Position numbers and translations under genes: made by a program. Below, piece after piece: positions 1 through 7,872 of a stretch of 64,000 nt of DNA. This DNA is from JANQIO01 sp043513815 (GTDB lineage: Bacteria > Pseudomonadota > Gammaproteobacteria > Pseudomonadales > Halieaceae), in the NCBI GenBank assembly GCA_043513815.1, contig CP121313.1, positions 124,001-188,000 on the forward strand, written 5' to 3'. How positions within the stretch are numbered: the first letter of the stretch is position 1; each line of letters opens with the position of its first letter. Below the pieces are notes generated by a model that saw only the letters and a list, made by a program, of their open reading frames with translations, was not told where the DNA came from and did no database searches.

Positions 1-650
1 CAGTAGTCTTCCTTTTGACCGCTGCGCTCATCCACCAGCTGGATAAACACCCCGGAATTGAGGAACGCCAGCTCTCGCAAACGCTTTGCGAGGTAATCAA
101 AGTGAAATTCGATGTTGGTGAATGTCTCGGCGCTGGGCTTGAAGCGCACTTCAGTGCCTGATGCATCAGTCTCACCCACCATCGCCAACGGTGCATCAGG
201 GACGCCGTGAGTGTAGATCTGTTCGTACATCTTGCCGTCCCGGCGGATCGTGAGAATCAGCTTTTCAGACAAGGCGTTTACCACTGAAACACCTACCCCG
301 TGCAAACCACCTGAAACTTTGTATGAGTTATCGTCAAATTTTCCGCCGGCGTGCAGCACGGTCATAATGACCTCAGCAGCGGATACGCCTTCTTCGTGTT
401 CTTCGGTCGGAATACCGCGGCCGTCGTCACTGACAGACACCGACTCATCTGGATGGATAACGACCATCACCTTACTGCAGTGCCCGGCCAGAGCCTCATC
501 AATGGAGTTGTCCACCAGCTCGAAAACCATGTGATGCAGGCCGGTGCCATCGTCTGTATCGCCGATGTACATTCCAGGGCGCTTGCGGACAGCATCCAGA
601 CCCTTAAGGACCTTGATACTGGAGGAATCGTATAGCTGCTCTTCGCTCAT
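1..650 (-). CDS. gyrB: DNA gyrase subunit B (N-terminal part; gene runs off the window)
   Basis: Only the first 216 residues are in the window, and the gene continues beyond position 1. GyrB is the ATPase subunit of DNA gyrase, which introduces negative supercoils. The visible part is the GHKL ATPase domain: ELVDN (about residues 44-48, containing the catalytic Glu and Mg-binding Asn), DGRGIP (about 76-81) and the glycine-rich GGLHGVG lid motif near residue 112. The start codon is ATG at 648-650 and the protein begins MSEEQLYDSSSIK, as in other gammaproteobacteria. It is the last member of the leftward dnaA-dnaN-recF-gyrB cluster, 141 bp downstream of recF. Identity is certain; only the truncation by the window edge limits it. 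Confidence 0.97.
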   Translation of the reverse strand, partial: MSEEQLYDSSSIKVLKGLDAVRKRPGMYIGDTDDGTGLHHMVFELVDNSIDEALAGHCSKVMVVIHPDESVSVSDDGRGIPTEEHEEGVSAAEVIMTVLHAGGKFDDNSYKVSGGLHGVGVSVVNALSEKLILTIRRDGKMYEQIYTHGVPDAPLAMVGETDASGTEVRFKPSAETFTNIEFHFDYLAKRLRELAFLNSGVFIQLVDERSGQKEDY

Positions 651-791
651 AGTTTGCTCTTGTCCTAACAAATATCGAAGCGACAACCTTGGGATTGCCG
701 ATTCATAAATAATCTCACTGCTCTGGCGATCGCAGAGTTTCCGTCATGGAAAGCTACTGCAATGCCGGCGCCTGCCACTATGCCTTGAGCG

Positions 792-1898
792 TCAGCCAGC
801 CTCTCGCTGGAGGACGCCGTGTTCCACGTGGAACATAGCCTGACTACTGCCACCATTAGCCGAACCCCAGATAGACTCCACGTCTTTGCGCTGAATACAG
901 GTAACAAACTGCTGTACTTGCATTTCGCCCAGCATCCCGGCCACCTGCCGGCAGTGTTCAATATCGAGTTCAGCCGTCAAATCGTCAACCAAATACAAGC
1001 AAGGCGCGTGGCCCGCAGCCCTAAGCACTTCTCCCTGGGCCAGTTTCAGCGCACAAACCACCAGCTTTAACTGACCTCGGGACAGGTTGTCCGCTGCCGG
1101 TTTGTCTTCAAAGAGAATGCGGATATCGGCTCGCTGTGGACCCACATGGGTATAGCCCTGATCAATATCCGCAGACTCTGACCGTAACAGCGCCTCTAAT
1201 AGCCCACTGTCTTTGTTCCAGCCTCGGCGATAACGTAGTTGCACCGTGGACAAACGTGGGGACAACTTCTGCAAGCAATCCCGAAATATCGGTTCCAGTC
1301 GCCTCAGGTAATCGGAACGCCCAGAGTCGATCCGCTCGCCGGCCAGCGCCAGCTGCTCATCCCAGGGTTGCAACAAAACACGGGAGATTTTACCACGGCG
1401 CAGCAGACTATTGCGCTGTTTGATTGCCTTCTGAAAGTGCTGCCAGGTCTGCAGGAATTGATGTTCCACGTGGAACACACCCCAGTCCAGAAACTGCCGC
1501 CGGTGTAGCGGCCCGCCTGTGAGAACACCAAAGCTGTCTGAGTGAATTAACTGCATTGGAAGAAGCTGCGCCAATTCAGCCCTGGATTTGACCGAAGCAC
1601 CGCCAATCCTGGCCTCGAATTGGCCACTGCGCTGCCGCTGGACGCCGAGGGAAACCGAGTTGCCTGCCGCGGTTTCTGCTTCACCGTACACCGTGCAACT
1701 CGCCTGACCGTGAGAAATTACAGACTTTATCTGCGCGCTTCGGAACGATTTCGCCAGACCCAACAGATAGACGGCCTCCAGCAGGCTCGTTTTGCCGCTT
1801 CCATTGACGCCATAAAAGACATTCACCCTGCCGAGTTCTTTAATACTCTGCTGGGCAAGATTACGAACCCCCTGGACATCCAGGCGAGTGAGGGACAC
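792..1898 (-). CDS. recF: DNA replication/repair protein RecF
   Basis: RecF is an SMC-like ABC ATPase that loads RecA at single-strand gaps together with RecO and RecR. The 368-residue protein has the usual family length. Walker A GVNGSGKT lies at residues 30-37, the LSRGQ signature near 276, and Walker B LYLVDD near 303. The start is GTG at 1898, 12 bp after the dnaN stop; no better start precedes it. The residues FHVEH occur twice (about 141 and 355), and each time they are encoded by a perfect parS palindrome. It lies between dnaN and gyrB, the standard order. The reading frame is intact. Confidence 0.97.
   Translation of the reverse strand: MSLTRLDVQGVRNLAQQSIKELGRVNVFYGVNGSGKTSLLEAVYLLGLAKSFRSAQIKSVISHGQASCTVYGEAETAAGNSVSLGVQRQRSGQFEARIGGASVKSRAELAQLLPMQLIHSDSFGVLTGGPLHRRQFLDWGVFHVEHQFLQTWQHFQKAIKQRNSLLRRGKISRVLLQPWDEQLALAGERIDSGRSDYLRRLEPIFRDCLQKLSPRLSTVQLRYRRGWNKDSGLLEALLRSESADIDQGYTHVGPQRADIRILFEDKPAADNLSRGQLKLVVCALKLAQGEVLRAAGHAPCLYLVDDLTAELDIEHCRQVAGMLGEMQVQQFVTCIQRKDVESIWGSANGGSSQAMFHVEHGVLQREAG
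820..835. promoter_or_regulatory. parS centromere-like site 1 (ParB-binding)
   Basis: The perfect 16-bp palindrome TGTTCCACGTGGAACA matches the bacterial parS consensus bound by ParB. It lies in the 3' part of recF, where it encodes FHVEH near the C-terminus. parA and parB are 12 kb away in the same window, as expected for an origin-proximal partition locus. Confidence 0.9.
1462..1477. promoter_or_regulatory. parS centromere-like site 2 (ParB-binding)
   Basis: This is a second identical copy of TGTTCCACGTGGAACA, 642 bp from the first and also inside recF. Here it encodes part of the DWGVFHVEH segment near residue 141. Two identical perfect palindromes in one gene are very unlikely by chance. 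Confidence 0.92.
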
Positions 1899-1910
1899 TG
1901 CTCGGCCGGC

Positions 1911-3017
1911 CTATAGCCTCATGGGCATGACGACATAAAGTGAGTCACCATCCTCTGGTTCCTCCAACAGGGCGCTACTATTGGGATCCGCCAGTGACAA
2001 CTTAACCTTGTCGGTGTTCAGCACGCCGAGGACATCGAGCAGGTAACTGACATTAAAGCCAATCTCCAGGCCCTCGCCACTATAGTCGACCGTGACAGTC
2101 TCCTCCGCTTCTTCCTGTTCGGGGTTGTTGGCGACGATCTCCATGGCCCCGGCCCCCAGGGTTAGTCTGACACCACGATATTTCTCGTTGGAAAGAATTG
2201 CGGTGCGTGTGAAGGCCTGGCGCAATTCTTCCCGGTCCCCAATGACGATTTTATCGGCATTGCGTGGCAGCACCCGCTCGTAGTCCGGGAACTTGCCGTC
2301 CACCAACTTGGAAGTGAAAGTAAAGTCGTCCGTGGTCGCCCTGATGTGGTTGTTACCAATGACCACCGCGACTTCGGCGCCATCATCCTGTAACAGCCGG
2401 GCCAGCTCCAGTACCCCTTTGCGCGGCAAGATCACCTGCTTGCTCTCTTCTACTGGCAATTCTGCCTCCAGCGCACACATTGCCAACCGGTGTCCATCGG
2501 TTGCGACCACGCGCAGCCCCTTGCCATGGAGCTCCCACAACATACCGTTCAGGTAATAGCGAACGTCCTGCTGCGCCATTGCGAATGCCGTTCGGTCGAT
2601 CAGCCGCCTGAGTTGGCCTTGCAACAGTGACACCTTGTGCGTTCCTATGCTGTCTTCCACATTCGGAAAATCCCTGGCTGGGAGCGTAGACAGCGTAAAA
2701 CGACTGCGTCCGGATCGCACCGTCACCTTCCCATCTTCCACGGCAAACTCGATCTCGCACCCTTCTGGCAAGGACTTGCAGATATCAACCAACTTCCGGG
2801 CGGGGACCGTGATTTCTCCCTTATCACTGCTGGCCTGCGCCAGCTTGACACGCCCGACCAGCTCAACTTCAAGGTCGGTCCCGGTCAATGACAACCACTC
2901 CCCATCGAGTACCAACAGCACGTTGGCCAGAATAGGTAAGGTCTGGCGGCGCTCAACAACGCCAGCGACCAGGTTGAGGGGCTTCAACAAGGCGTCCCTT
3001 GAAATGGAGAACTTCAT
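1911..3017 (-). CDS. dnaN: DNA polymerase III beta subunit (sliding clamp)
   Basis: This is the ring-shaped processivity clamp that tethers polymerase III and many repair proteins to DNA. The protein is 368 residues, the normal length for three tandem clamp domains. The start MKFSISRDALLKPL and the C-terminal YVVMPMRL are typical; the C-terminus carries the M-P-M-R-L end found in gammaproteobacterial clamps. It is transcribed leftward between dnaA (41 bp upstream) and recF (12 bp downstream), so it is likely co-transcribed from the dnaA promoter. No anomalies are seen. Confidence 0.98.
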   Translation of the reverse strand: MKFSISRDALLKPLNLVAGVVERRQTLPILANVLLVLDGEWLSLTGTDLEVELVGRVKLAQASSDKGEITVPARKLVDICKSLPEGCEIEFAVEDGKVTVRSGRSRFTLSTLPARDFPNVEDSIGTHKVSLLQGQLRRLIDRTAFAMAQQDVRYYLNGMLWELHGKGLRVVATDGHRLAMCALEAELPVEESKQVILPRKGVLELARLLQDDGAEVAVVIGNNHIRATTDDFTFTSKLVDGKFPDYERVLPRNADKIVIGDREELRQAFTRTAILSNEKYRGVRLTLGAGAMEIVANNPEQEEAEETVTVDYSGEGLEIGFNVSYLLDVLGVLNTDKVKLSLADPNSSALLEEPEDGDSLYVVMPMRL

Positions 3018-3058
3018 CTAACGGCTTCCTATCTGGATGATACTTTGGTGGGCGTGGC

Positions 3059-4555
3059 TCAAGTGGTCAATGAGCGCAGCAGGTTCTTATAGTCTTCGCG
3101 GATATCAGAATCCGTCTCTCGCAACTCGCGAATCTTTCGGCAGGCGTGCAGCACCGTAGTATGGTCCCGACCGCCGAAGCTGTCGCCAATTTCTGGCAAA
3201 CTGTGATTCGTCAGCTCCTTGGCAAGGGCCATGGCCACCTGCCGTGGCCTGGCGACGGAACGGCTTCGTCGCTTGGACATCAGATCGGACACCTTGATCT
3301 TGTAATACTCGGCCACTGTGCGCTGTATATTATCAAGGCTCACCTGTTTATCCTGCAACGCCAGCAGATCCTTGAGGCTGTCCTTGATCAGCTCCACGTC
3401 GATTGTACGTGAAGTGAAGTGAGCGCTCGCTATCACGCGCTTGAGGGCGCCTTCAAGTTCTCGAACGTTGGACCGTATTCGCTGGGCGATAAAAAAGGCC
3501 GCTTCCGGTGGCAATTCTATACGCGCCTGTGTGGCCTTTTTCATAAGAATGGCCACGCGCGTCTCAAGCTCCGGAGGCTCTACAGCAACAGTAAGACCCC
3601 AGCCAAAACGGGATTTAAGACGCTCCTCCAGCCCATCAATCTCCTTGGGGTAGCGGTCACAGGTAAGAATCATCTGTTGACCACCCTCCAGCAGCGCATT
3701 GAATGTGTGGAAAAACTCTTCCTGGGAGCGCTCCTTGCCGGCAAAGAACTGGATGTCGTCAATCAACAACGCATCAACCGAGCGGTAGTAACGCTTGAAA
3801 TCGTTTATCGCATTCAGCTGCAGTGCTTTGACCATGTCAGCAACAAACCGCTCCGAGTGTAGATAAACCACCTTCGCCTCTGGATTGCGACGTAGCAGGG
3901 CATTACCCACCGCGTGCATCAGGTGGGTTTTACCAAGACCGACTCCGCCGTAGAGAAACAGTGGGTTGTAGGATCCGCCCGGGTTTTCCGCTACCTGCCC
4001 GGCAGCCGCCAGCGCCAGCTGATTGGATTTACCCTCTACAAAGTTGTCAAACGTGTAGTGATCGACCAGGTAGTTCTGATGTCGGATGGCGCCTTCGACT
4101 TCCACCTGTCGACCGGTGCTAACGGCGGCGCGAACAGCGGAAATTTGCGCAGCGGCCTTGCCGGCGCCCTGCTCCGCAGTTTCCTGCCGACTGGCGACAT
4201 CCGCTGCTAAGGATCGCCCTCGAGCCTGCCCTGCCTGCAATGCAGTCCGCCCGGGACTAACGGCAGTGGCACTTTCCTGCACTGCGCCATTACGTCGCTG
4301 TGGTGCGCCGATCTCCAGCACTACCCGACAATCTTCATCCCTTGAGAGCTGGGATACCAGCTCATTGATCCGCTCCAGGAACTTGTCCATTACCCATTCC
4401 TTGACGAACCGGTTCGGAGCGTAAAGGCACAGGTCCCCGGCATCTCGTGTGTGCAGGTCCTCGGCCTTCAATGGTCTGATCCACGTATTGAACTGTTGGG
4501 ATGGCAGCTCCTCCTGTAGGCAACTGACGCATTTCTCCCATACCGGACTTGGCAA
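3059..4555 (-). CDS. dnaA: Chromosomal replication initiator DnaA
   Basis: DnaA is an AAA+ ATPase that binds DnaA boxes and melts the origin. Its 498 residues include domain I (1-85), a low-complexity linker rich in Ala, Gln and Gly (about 85-155), the AAA+ core with Walker A GGVGLGKTH at 203-211 and Walker B LLIDDIQF, and a C-terminal DNA-binding domain containing the GGRDHTTVLHA signature. The start appears to be TTG at 4553-4555. An in-frame TAA lies seven codons upstream with no ATG or GTG between, so initiation is probably weak, in keeping with tight DnaA dosage control. It is the first gene of the leftward cluster and faces the dnaA-rpmH origin candidate. Confidence 0.97.
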   Translation of the reverse strand: MPSPVWEKCVSCLQEELPSQQFNTWIRPLKAEDLHTRDAGDLCLYAPNRFVKEWVMDKFLERINELVSQLSRDEDCRVVLEIGAPQRRNGAVQESATAVSPGRTALQAGQARGRSLAADVASRQETAEQGAGKAAAQISAVRAAVSTGRQVEVEGAIRHQNYLVDHYTFDNFVEGKSNQLALAAAGQVAENPGGSYNPLFLYGGVGLGKTHLMHAVGNALLRRNPEAKVVYLHSERFVADMVKALQLNAINDFKRYYRSVDALLIDDIQFFAGKERSQEEFFHTFNALLEGGQQMILTCDRYPKEIDGLEERLKSRFGWGLTVAVEPPELETRVAILMKKATQARIELPPEAAFFIAQRIRSNVRELEGALKRVIASAHFTSRTIDVELIKDSLKDLLALQDKQVSLDNIQRTVAEYYKIKVSDLMSKRRSRSVARPRQVAMALAKELTNHSLPEIGDSFGGRDHTTVLHACRKIRELRETDSDIREDYKNLLRSLTT

Positions 4556-4580
4556 TGTGAACCCCTTTTTTAGTTATATG

Positions 4581-4600
4581 CCGGGCCTATTTCGGCCCGG
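4581..4600. repeat. GC-rich inverted repeat just upstream of dnaA
   Basis: Two 7-bp arms, CCGGGCC and GGCCCGG, are separated by 6 bp. The element lies 26 bp before the dnaA TTG start, so it would be a stable hairpin in the dnaA leader or an operator. It is not followed by a T-run on either strand, so it is not an intrinsic terminator. Confidence 0.6.
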
Positions 4601-4704
4601 TGTGTTTGCAACAACGCCTTGAAAGCCCCGTAGCCCTGGGACACGCGTCTGGAGGCGCTTGTTCTTTTTCCTGTTATCGTCAAAGCGACGGCATCGCGGG
4701 ACAA

Positions 4705-4736
4705 CCGGGATCATCAATCTATGTGATGATTCCCGG
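4705..4736. repeat. Long imperfect inverted repeat in the dnaA upstream region
   Basis: CCGGGATCATCA (4705-4716) pairs with TGATGA-t-TCCCGG (4724-4736) across a 7-bp loop, with one bulged base. It contains a GATC. It sits about 150 bp upstream of dnaA, between the coding region and the AT-rich origin segment, and could be a regulator site or a leader-RNA structure. Its function is unknown. Confidence 0.55.
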
Positions 4737-4889
4737 GCCAGTCTGCAGCGCAGCCTTCGAGTTCTATGAAACCCTCGGTGCAACCATCGCATCTGGCAAT
4801 TCCGGTGGAACTGGCAGTACCCTGGCTACCCACTGCGACCGGTGTTATTGGTTTTGCCCGCCGAGTGGGTGCATTCTAGCCGCGTCTTG

Positions 4890-5070
4890 AATAGTTATCC
4901 ACACCTTAAAAAAACGCCTAAAACACTATTTTATCTTTATATATCAATTACTTAAAATTCACTTAACGCTGTCAATACGGTGCAGGAAAAATATTTTTTT
5001 CCTGTTGTTAAGTTGTGGATAACTTGTTGCGAGGCCGTCCAAAACTTGTTTATCCCATCATAAAGTGCAA
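4890..5070. other. Candidate oriC in the dnaA-rpmH intergenic region
   Basis: There are two perfect DnaA boxes in opposite orientation: TTATCCACA at 4895-4903 and its complement TGTGGATAA at 5014-5022. A near match, TTATCCCAT, starts at 5050. Between them lies a roughly 70-bp AT-rich stretch (4907-4975) suited to unwinding, plus a run of T at 4994-5000. Gene orientation flips here from leftward (dnaA) to rightward (rpmH), so both arms are transcribed away from the site. In Pseudomonas the functional origin lies in this same interval. The rest of 4556-5249 holds the two inverted repeats upstream of dnaA and no gene. Confidence 0.75.
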
Positions 5071-5249
5071 GCAATTCAGACGCTTGCGCAATAGCAAACG
5101 ACGCAAACCTCTACTCTGCGCCGGTTGCCGCAGTGCACACGATCCACCTGTCAGGACCACCACCCAACCGCTCCATAGCGTTCAGTGCTGGCTTAGGACA
5201 CCTTCCCCGCAGGTAGCGCCTGATCGATGCTATATCATTGATTTTCTGA

Positions 5250-5278
5250 TTGAATCTGCGGCGTGCTTTCACTAGAAT
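5250..5278 (+). promoter_or_regulatory. Sigma-70 promoter for rpmH-rnpA
   Basis: A -35 box TTGAAT (5250-5255), a 17-bp spacer and a -10 box TAGAAT (5273-5278) give a predicted leader of about 70 nt before rpmH. Spacing is ideal and no other promoter of similar quality precedes rpmH. Confidence 0.65.
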
Positions 5279-5357
5279 ACACGCCCTTTTGCGCGGCCGT
5301 CCGGAGACCAAGTCTTCCTTCGAACCGCTAACACCGTTATCAAGCAGGACACTCGTC

Positions 5358-5492
5358 ATGAAAAGAACATTTCAGCCCAGCGTATTGAAACGCAAGCGCA
5401 CACACGGCTTCCGCTCGCGCATGGCCACCAAGGGCGGCCGTCACGTATTGAATCGTCGCCGCGCCAAGGGTCGCAAGCGCCTCGCCGCCTGA
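5358..5492 (+). CDS. rpmH: 50S ribosomal protein L34
   Basis: This 44-residue, very basic protein of the large ribosomal subunit starts MKRTFQPSVLKRKR and ends RRRAKGRKRLAA, the near-invariant L34 pattern. The frame is open further upstream, but only the ATG at 5358 gives the conserved N-terminus. It heads the rightward rpmH-rnpA-yidD-yidC-mnmE block. Confidence 0.98.
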   Translation: MKRTFQPSVLKRKRTHGFRSRMATKGGRHVLNRRRAKGRKRLAA

Positions 5493-5501
5493 TGCCTGGT
5501 T

Positions 5502-5891
5502 TTGGCAGCAGCGCACGATCACTCCTTCCCCCGCAAGGACCGTTTGCTTGATGCTGCCGCGTACGGCCGCGTTTTTGACGCGGCCGATATTCGCGCTTCA
5601 AGTAAATATCTGGTCTTCCTCGCCACCGGCAATTCGCTAGACCACCACCGCCTCGGCGTAATCGTCGCCAAGAAAAACGTCAAACTTGCTGCACAGCGCA
5701 ATCGTTTCAAACGCATTGTCAGGGAAATGTTTCGCACGCGGCCAGCGGACCCAAAAGGCCTCGATGTCGTTGTCATGGCGCGCAGGGGTGTAGAGACGCT
5801 GGACAACAACACGCTTTCAACTATAGTGCGCGAGCAGTGGCAGAAGCTGATCGACAACCGGGATAGAACGGAGAACACGACAGCAGGATGA
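5502..5891 (+). CDS. rnpA: Ribonuclease P protein component
   Basis: This is the protein cofactor of RNase P, which matures the 5' ends of tRNAs with the rnpB RNA. At 129 residues it is of normal size. The RNR signature is visible in KLAAQRNRFKRIVRE (about residues 63-77). The start appears to be TTG at 5502, 9 bp after rpmH; an ATG at 5491 is in another frame. The 3' end overlaps yidD by 4 bp (ATGA), implying translational coupling. Confidence 0.95.
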   Translation: MAAAHDHSFPRKDRLLDAAAYGRVFDAADIRASSKYLVFLATGNSLDHHRLGVIVAKKNVKLAAQRNRFKRIVREMFRTRPADPKGLDVVVMARRGVETLDNNTLSTIVREQWQKLIDNRDRTENTTAG

Positions 5892-6172
5892 GCAAGTCGA
5901 GTCATGCAACAACCCGGGCCTCCGCGGGCAATTGGCACATGCTACCCGCCCGCCTGCTGATTGCCCTGATCAAACTCTATCGCCTCATCCTGAGTCCGTG
6001 GATCGGCAATCAATGCCGCTTTTACCCAAGCTGCTCTCACTATGCGGAGCAGGCCATAACAACACACGGTGCCCTGCGAGGCGCCTGGATGACACTGCGA
6101 CGACTGATTAGATGTCATCCCTGGCATGAAGGCGGCTGCGATCCGGTGCCCCCTTCCAACACACCTTCCTGA
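5888..6172 (+). CDS. yidD: Membrane protein insertion efficiency factor YidD
   Basis: YidD is a small membrane-associated protein that helps YidC-dependent insertion of inner-membrane proteins. Its 94 residues contain the signature LIKLYRLILSPWIG followed by CRFYPSCSHYAEQAI and HPWHEGGCDPVP, with the conserved cysteines of the family. It overlaps rnpA at its start and lies 10 bp before yidC, its functional partner. Confidence 0.96.
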   Translation: MSKSSHATTRASAGNWHMLPARLLIALIKLYRLILSPWIGNQCRFYPSCSHYAEQAITTHGALRGAWMTLRRLIRCHPWHEGGCDPVPPSNTPS

Positions 6173-6182
6173 AGAATCAATT

Positions 6183-7856
6183 ATGGATGTCATTCGATCA
6201 CTGTTGATTGGCGTTATCGCCGTGCTGTCTTTCATGCTGCTGACCGAATGGGTCAGCTTCAAGGAAGCGCGGGTTCCCGCGGCTCCCCCGCCCAGCGTTT
6301 CAAACCAGCCAATTGCCGACATGGAGCTGCCGGCAACACCGGATAACACCGCCGCAGAAGACATACCGGTTGTGAATTCCCCCGCCCCCGCCGTGACCCC
6401 TGAGCTGGTTGCCAAACAAACCATTACCGTCAGTACCGACATCTTGCAGCTGCAAATCGACCTGGCCGGCGGCGATATTACGGAAGTCGCCCTGTTTGAC
6501 TTCCCCGCCCGTATCGAAAACCCGGATGTACCTTTTCTACTGTTGGAAGACAACCAGCGCCGCAGTTACATCGCCCAGAGTGGTTTGATCGGCGAACAGG
6601 GCATAGACTCCGGTGGCCGGGCCCGGTTCCAGGCGGAAGCCCCCAAGTTCGTGCTGGCAGAAGGCGCTGACGAGCTGGTCGTGGACCTGCGCGCCATCAC
6701 TGATGACGATATTGATATCACCAAGCGCTTTACCTTCACGCGGGGTGATTATCTCGTACGGGTCGAATACCTCATCAGCAACAATTCCACTGAGCGATGG
6801 CAGGCGAACCTTTTCGGTCAGATAAAGCGCGACAGCAGCGGGGACCCATCAGAAGAACTCTCCAGTGGTATGGGCATGGTGCCGTTTCTCGGCGCAGCGA
6901 CCACGCTGCCCGATGAGCGTTTTGCCAAGTACGACTTTGAAGATATGCAGGAAAAGCCGCTCAAGGAAAAAGTGGCCGGCGGCTGGATTGCGATGATCCA
7001 GCACTATTTCCTCAGTGCCTGGATACCAGACGCCAACCAGACTCATAACTACAGCACGCGCGCCACCACCAGCGGTTTCAATATCGCCGGCTTTGTATCC
7101 CCGGCGATAACGGTTGACCCCGGACAACAGGGCCGCGTTGCCGCAGAATTCTACGCCGGTCCAAAGGATCAGTACCGGCTTGCAGAAATATCCGAGTATC
7201 TCGACCTCAGCGTTGACTACGGTTGGCTGTGGTGGATCGCGCAACCACTTTTCTGGTTGCTGATCCAGATCTTCGACGTCGTCAACAATTGGGGCGTCGC
7301 CATTATCCTGCTCACCGTCTTGATCAAGGCTGCTTTCTTCAAATTCTCTGCTATCAGCTATCGGTCCATGGCCAACATGCGCCGCGTTCAACCGCAGTTG
7401 CAGTCAATCCGGGAACGCTACTCGGAAGACAAACAGAAACAGTCACAGGAGATGATGAACCTGTACCGCAAGGAGAAGATCAACCCGCTTGCCGGCTGCT
7501 TGCCAATCCTTGTGCAAATGCCGGTATTCATCGCCCTTTACTGGGTACTGATGGAGAGTGTTGAATTGCGGCAGGCCCCGTTTATCGGCTGGATACAGGA
7601 TCTCTCGGTGATGGATCCATACTTCATTCTGCCGTTGATAATGGGCGCCAGCATGTGGTTCCAGCAGAAGCTGGCGCCACCGCCGCCTGACCCGATGCAG
7701 GCCAAGATCATGCAGTGGATGCCTATCGTTTTCACATTCTTCTTCCTGTGGTTCCCGGCCGGTCTGGTGCTGTATTGGGTTACCAATAACCTGCTATCCA
7801 TTGCCCAGCAGTGGTATATCACCCGGCAGATCGAACGAGCCGGCAGTAACGCCTGA
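6183..7856 (+). CDS. yidC: Membrane protein insertase YidC
   Basis: YidC inserts and folds inner-membrane proteins alone or with SecYEG; the ATP synthase c subunit encoded downstream is a classic client. The protein is 557 residues. An N-terminal transmembrane segment (MDVIRSLLIGVIAVLSFMLL) is followed by a large periplasmic domain and a C-terminal insertase core with five membrane segments, including GCLPILVQMPVFIALYWVL. The ATG at 6183 was chosen because it gives the conserved MD-x-x-R start; an upstream in-frame ATG at 6126 lies inside yidD. The frame is intact. Confidence 0.97.
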   Translation: MDVIRSLLIGVIAVLSFMLLTEWVSFKEARVPAAPPPSVSNQPIADMELPATPDNTAAEDIPVVNSPAPAVTPELVAKQTITVSTDILQLQIDLAGGDITEVALFDFPARIENPDVPFLLLEDNQRRSYIAQSGLIGEQGIDSGGRARFQAEAPKFVLAEGADELVVDLRAITDDDIDITKRFTFTRGDYLVRVEYLISNNSTERWQANLFGQIKRDSSGDPSEELSSGMGMVPFLGAATTLPDERFAKYDFEDMQEKPLKEKVAGGWIAMIQHYFLSAWIPDANQTHNYSTRATTSGFNIAGFVSPAITVDPGQQGRVAAEFYAGPKDQYRLAEISEYLDLSVDYGWLWWIAQPLFWLLIQIFDVVNNWGVAIILLTVLIKAAFFKFSAISYRSMANMRRVQPQLQSIRERYSEDKQKQSQEMMNLYRKEKINPLAGCLPILVQMPVFIALYWVLMESVELRQAPFIGWIQDLSVMDPYFILPLIMGASMWFQQKLAPPPPDPMQAKIMQWMPIVFTFFFLWFPAGLVLYWVTNNLLSIAQQWYITRQIERAGSNA

Positions 7857-7872
7857 AGCGGTGGACAGGGCA

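Noticed and set aside
6849..7391. Long open frame on the minus strand opposite yidC
   Set aside because: It is fully antisense to a clearly intact yidC and has no family features.
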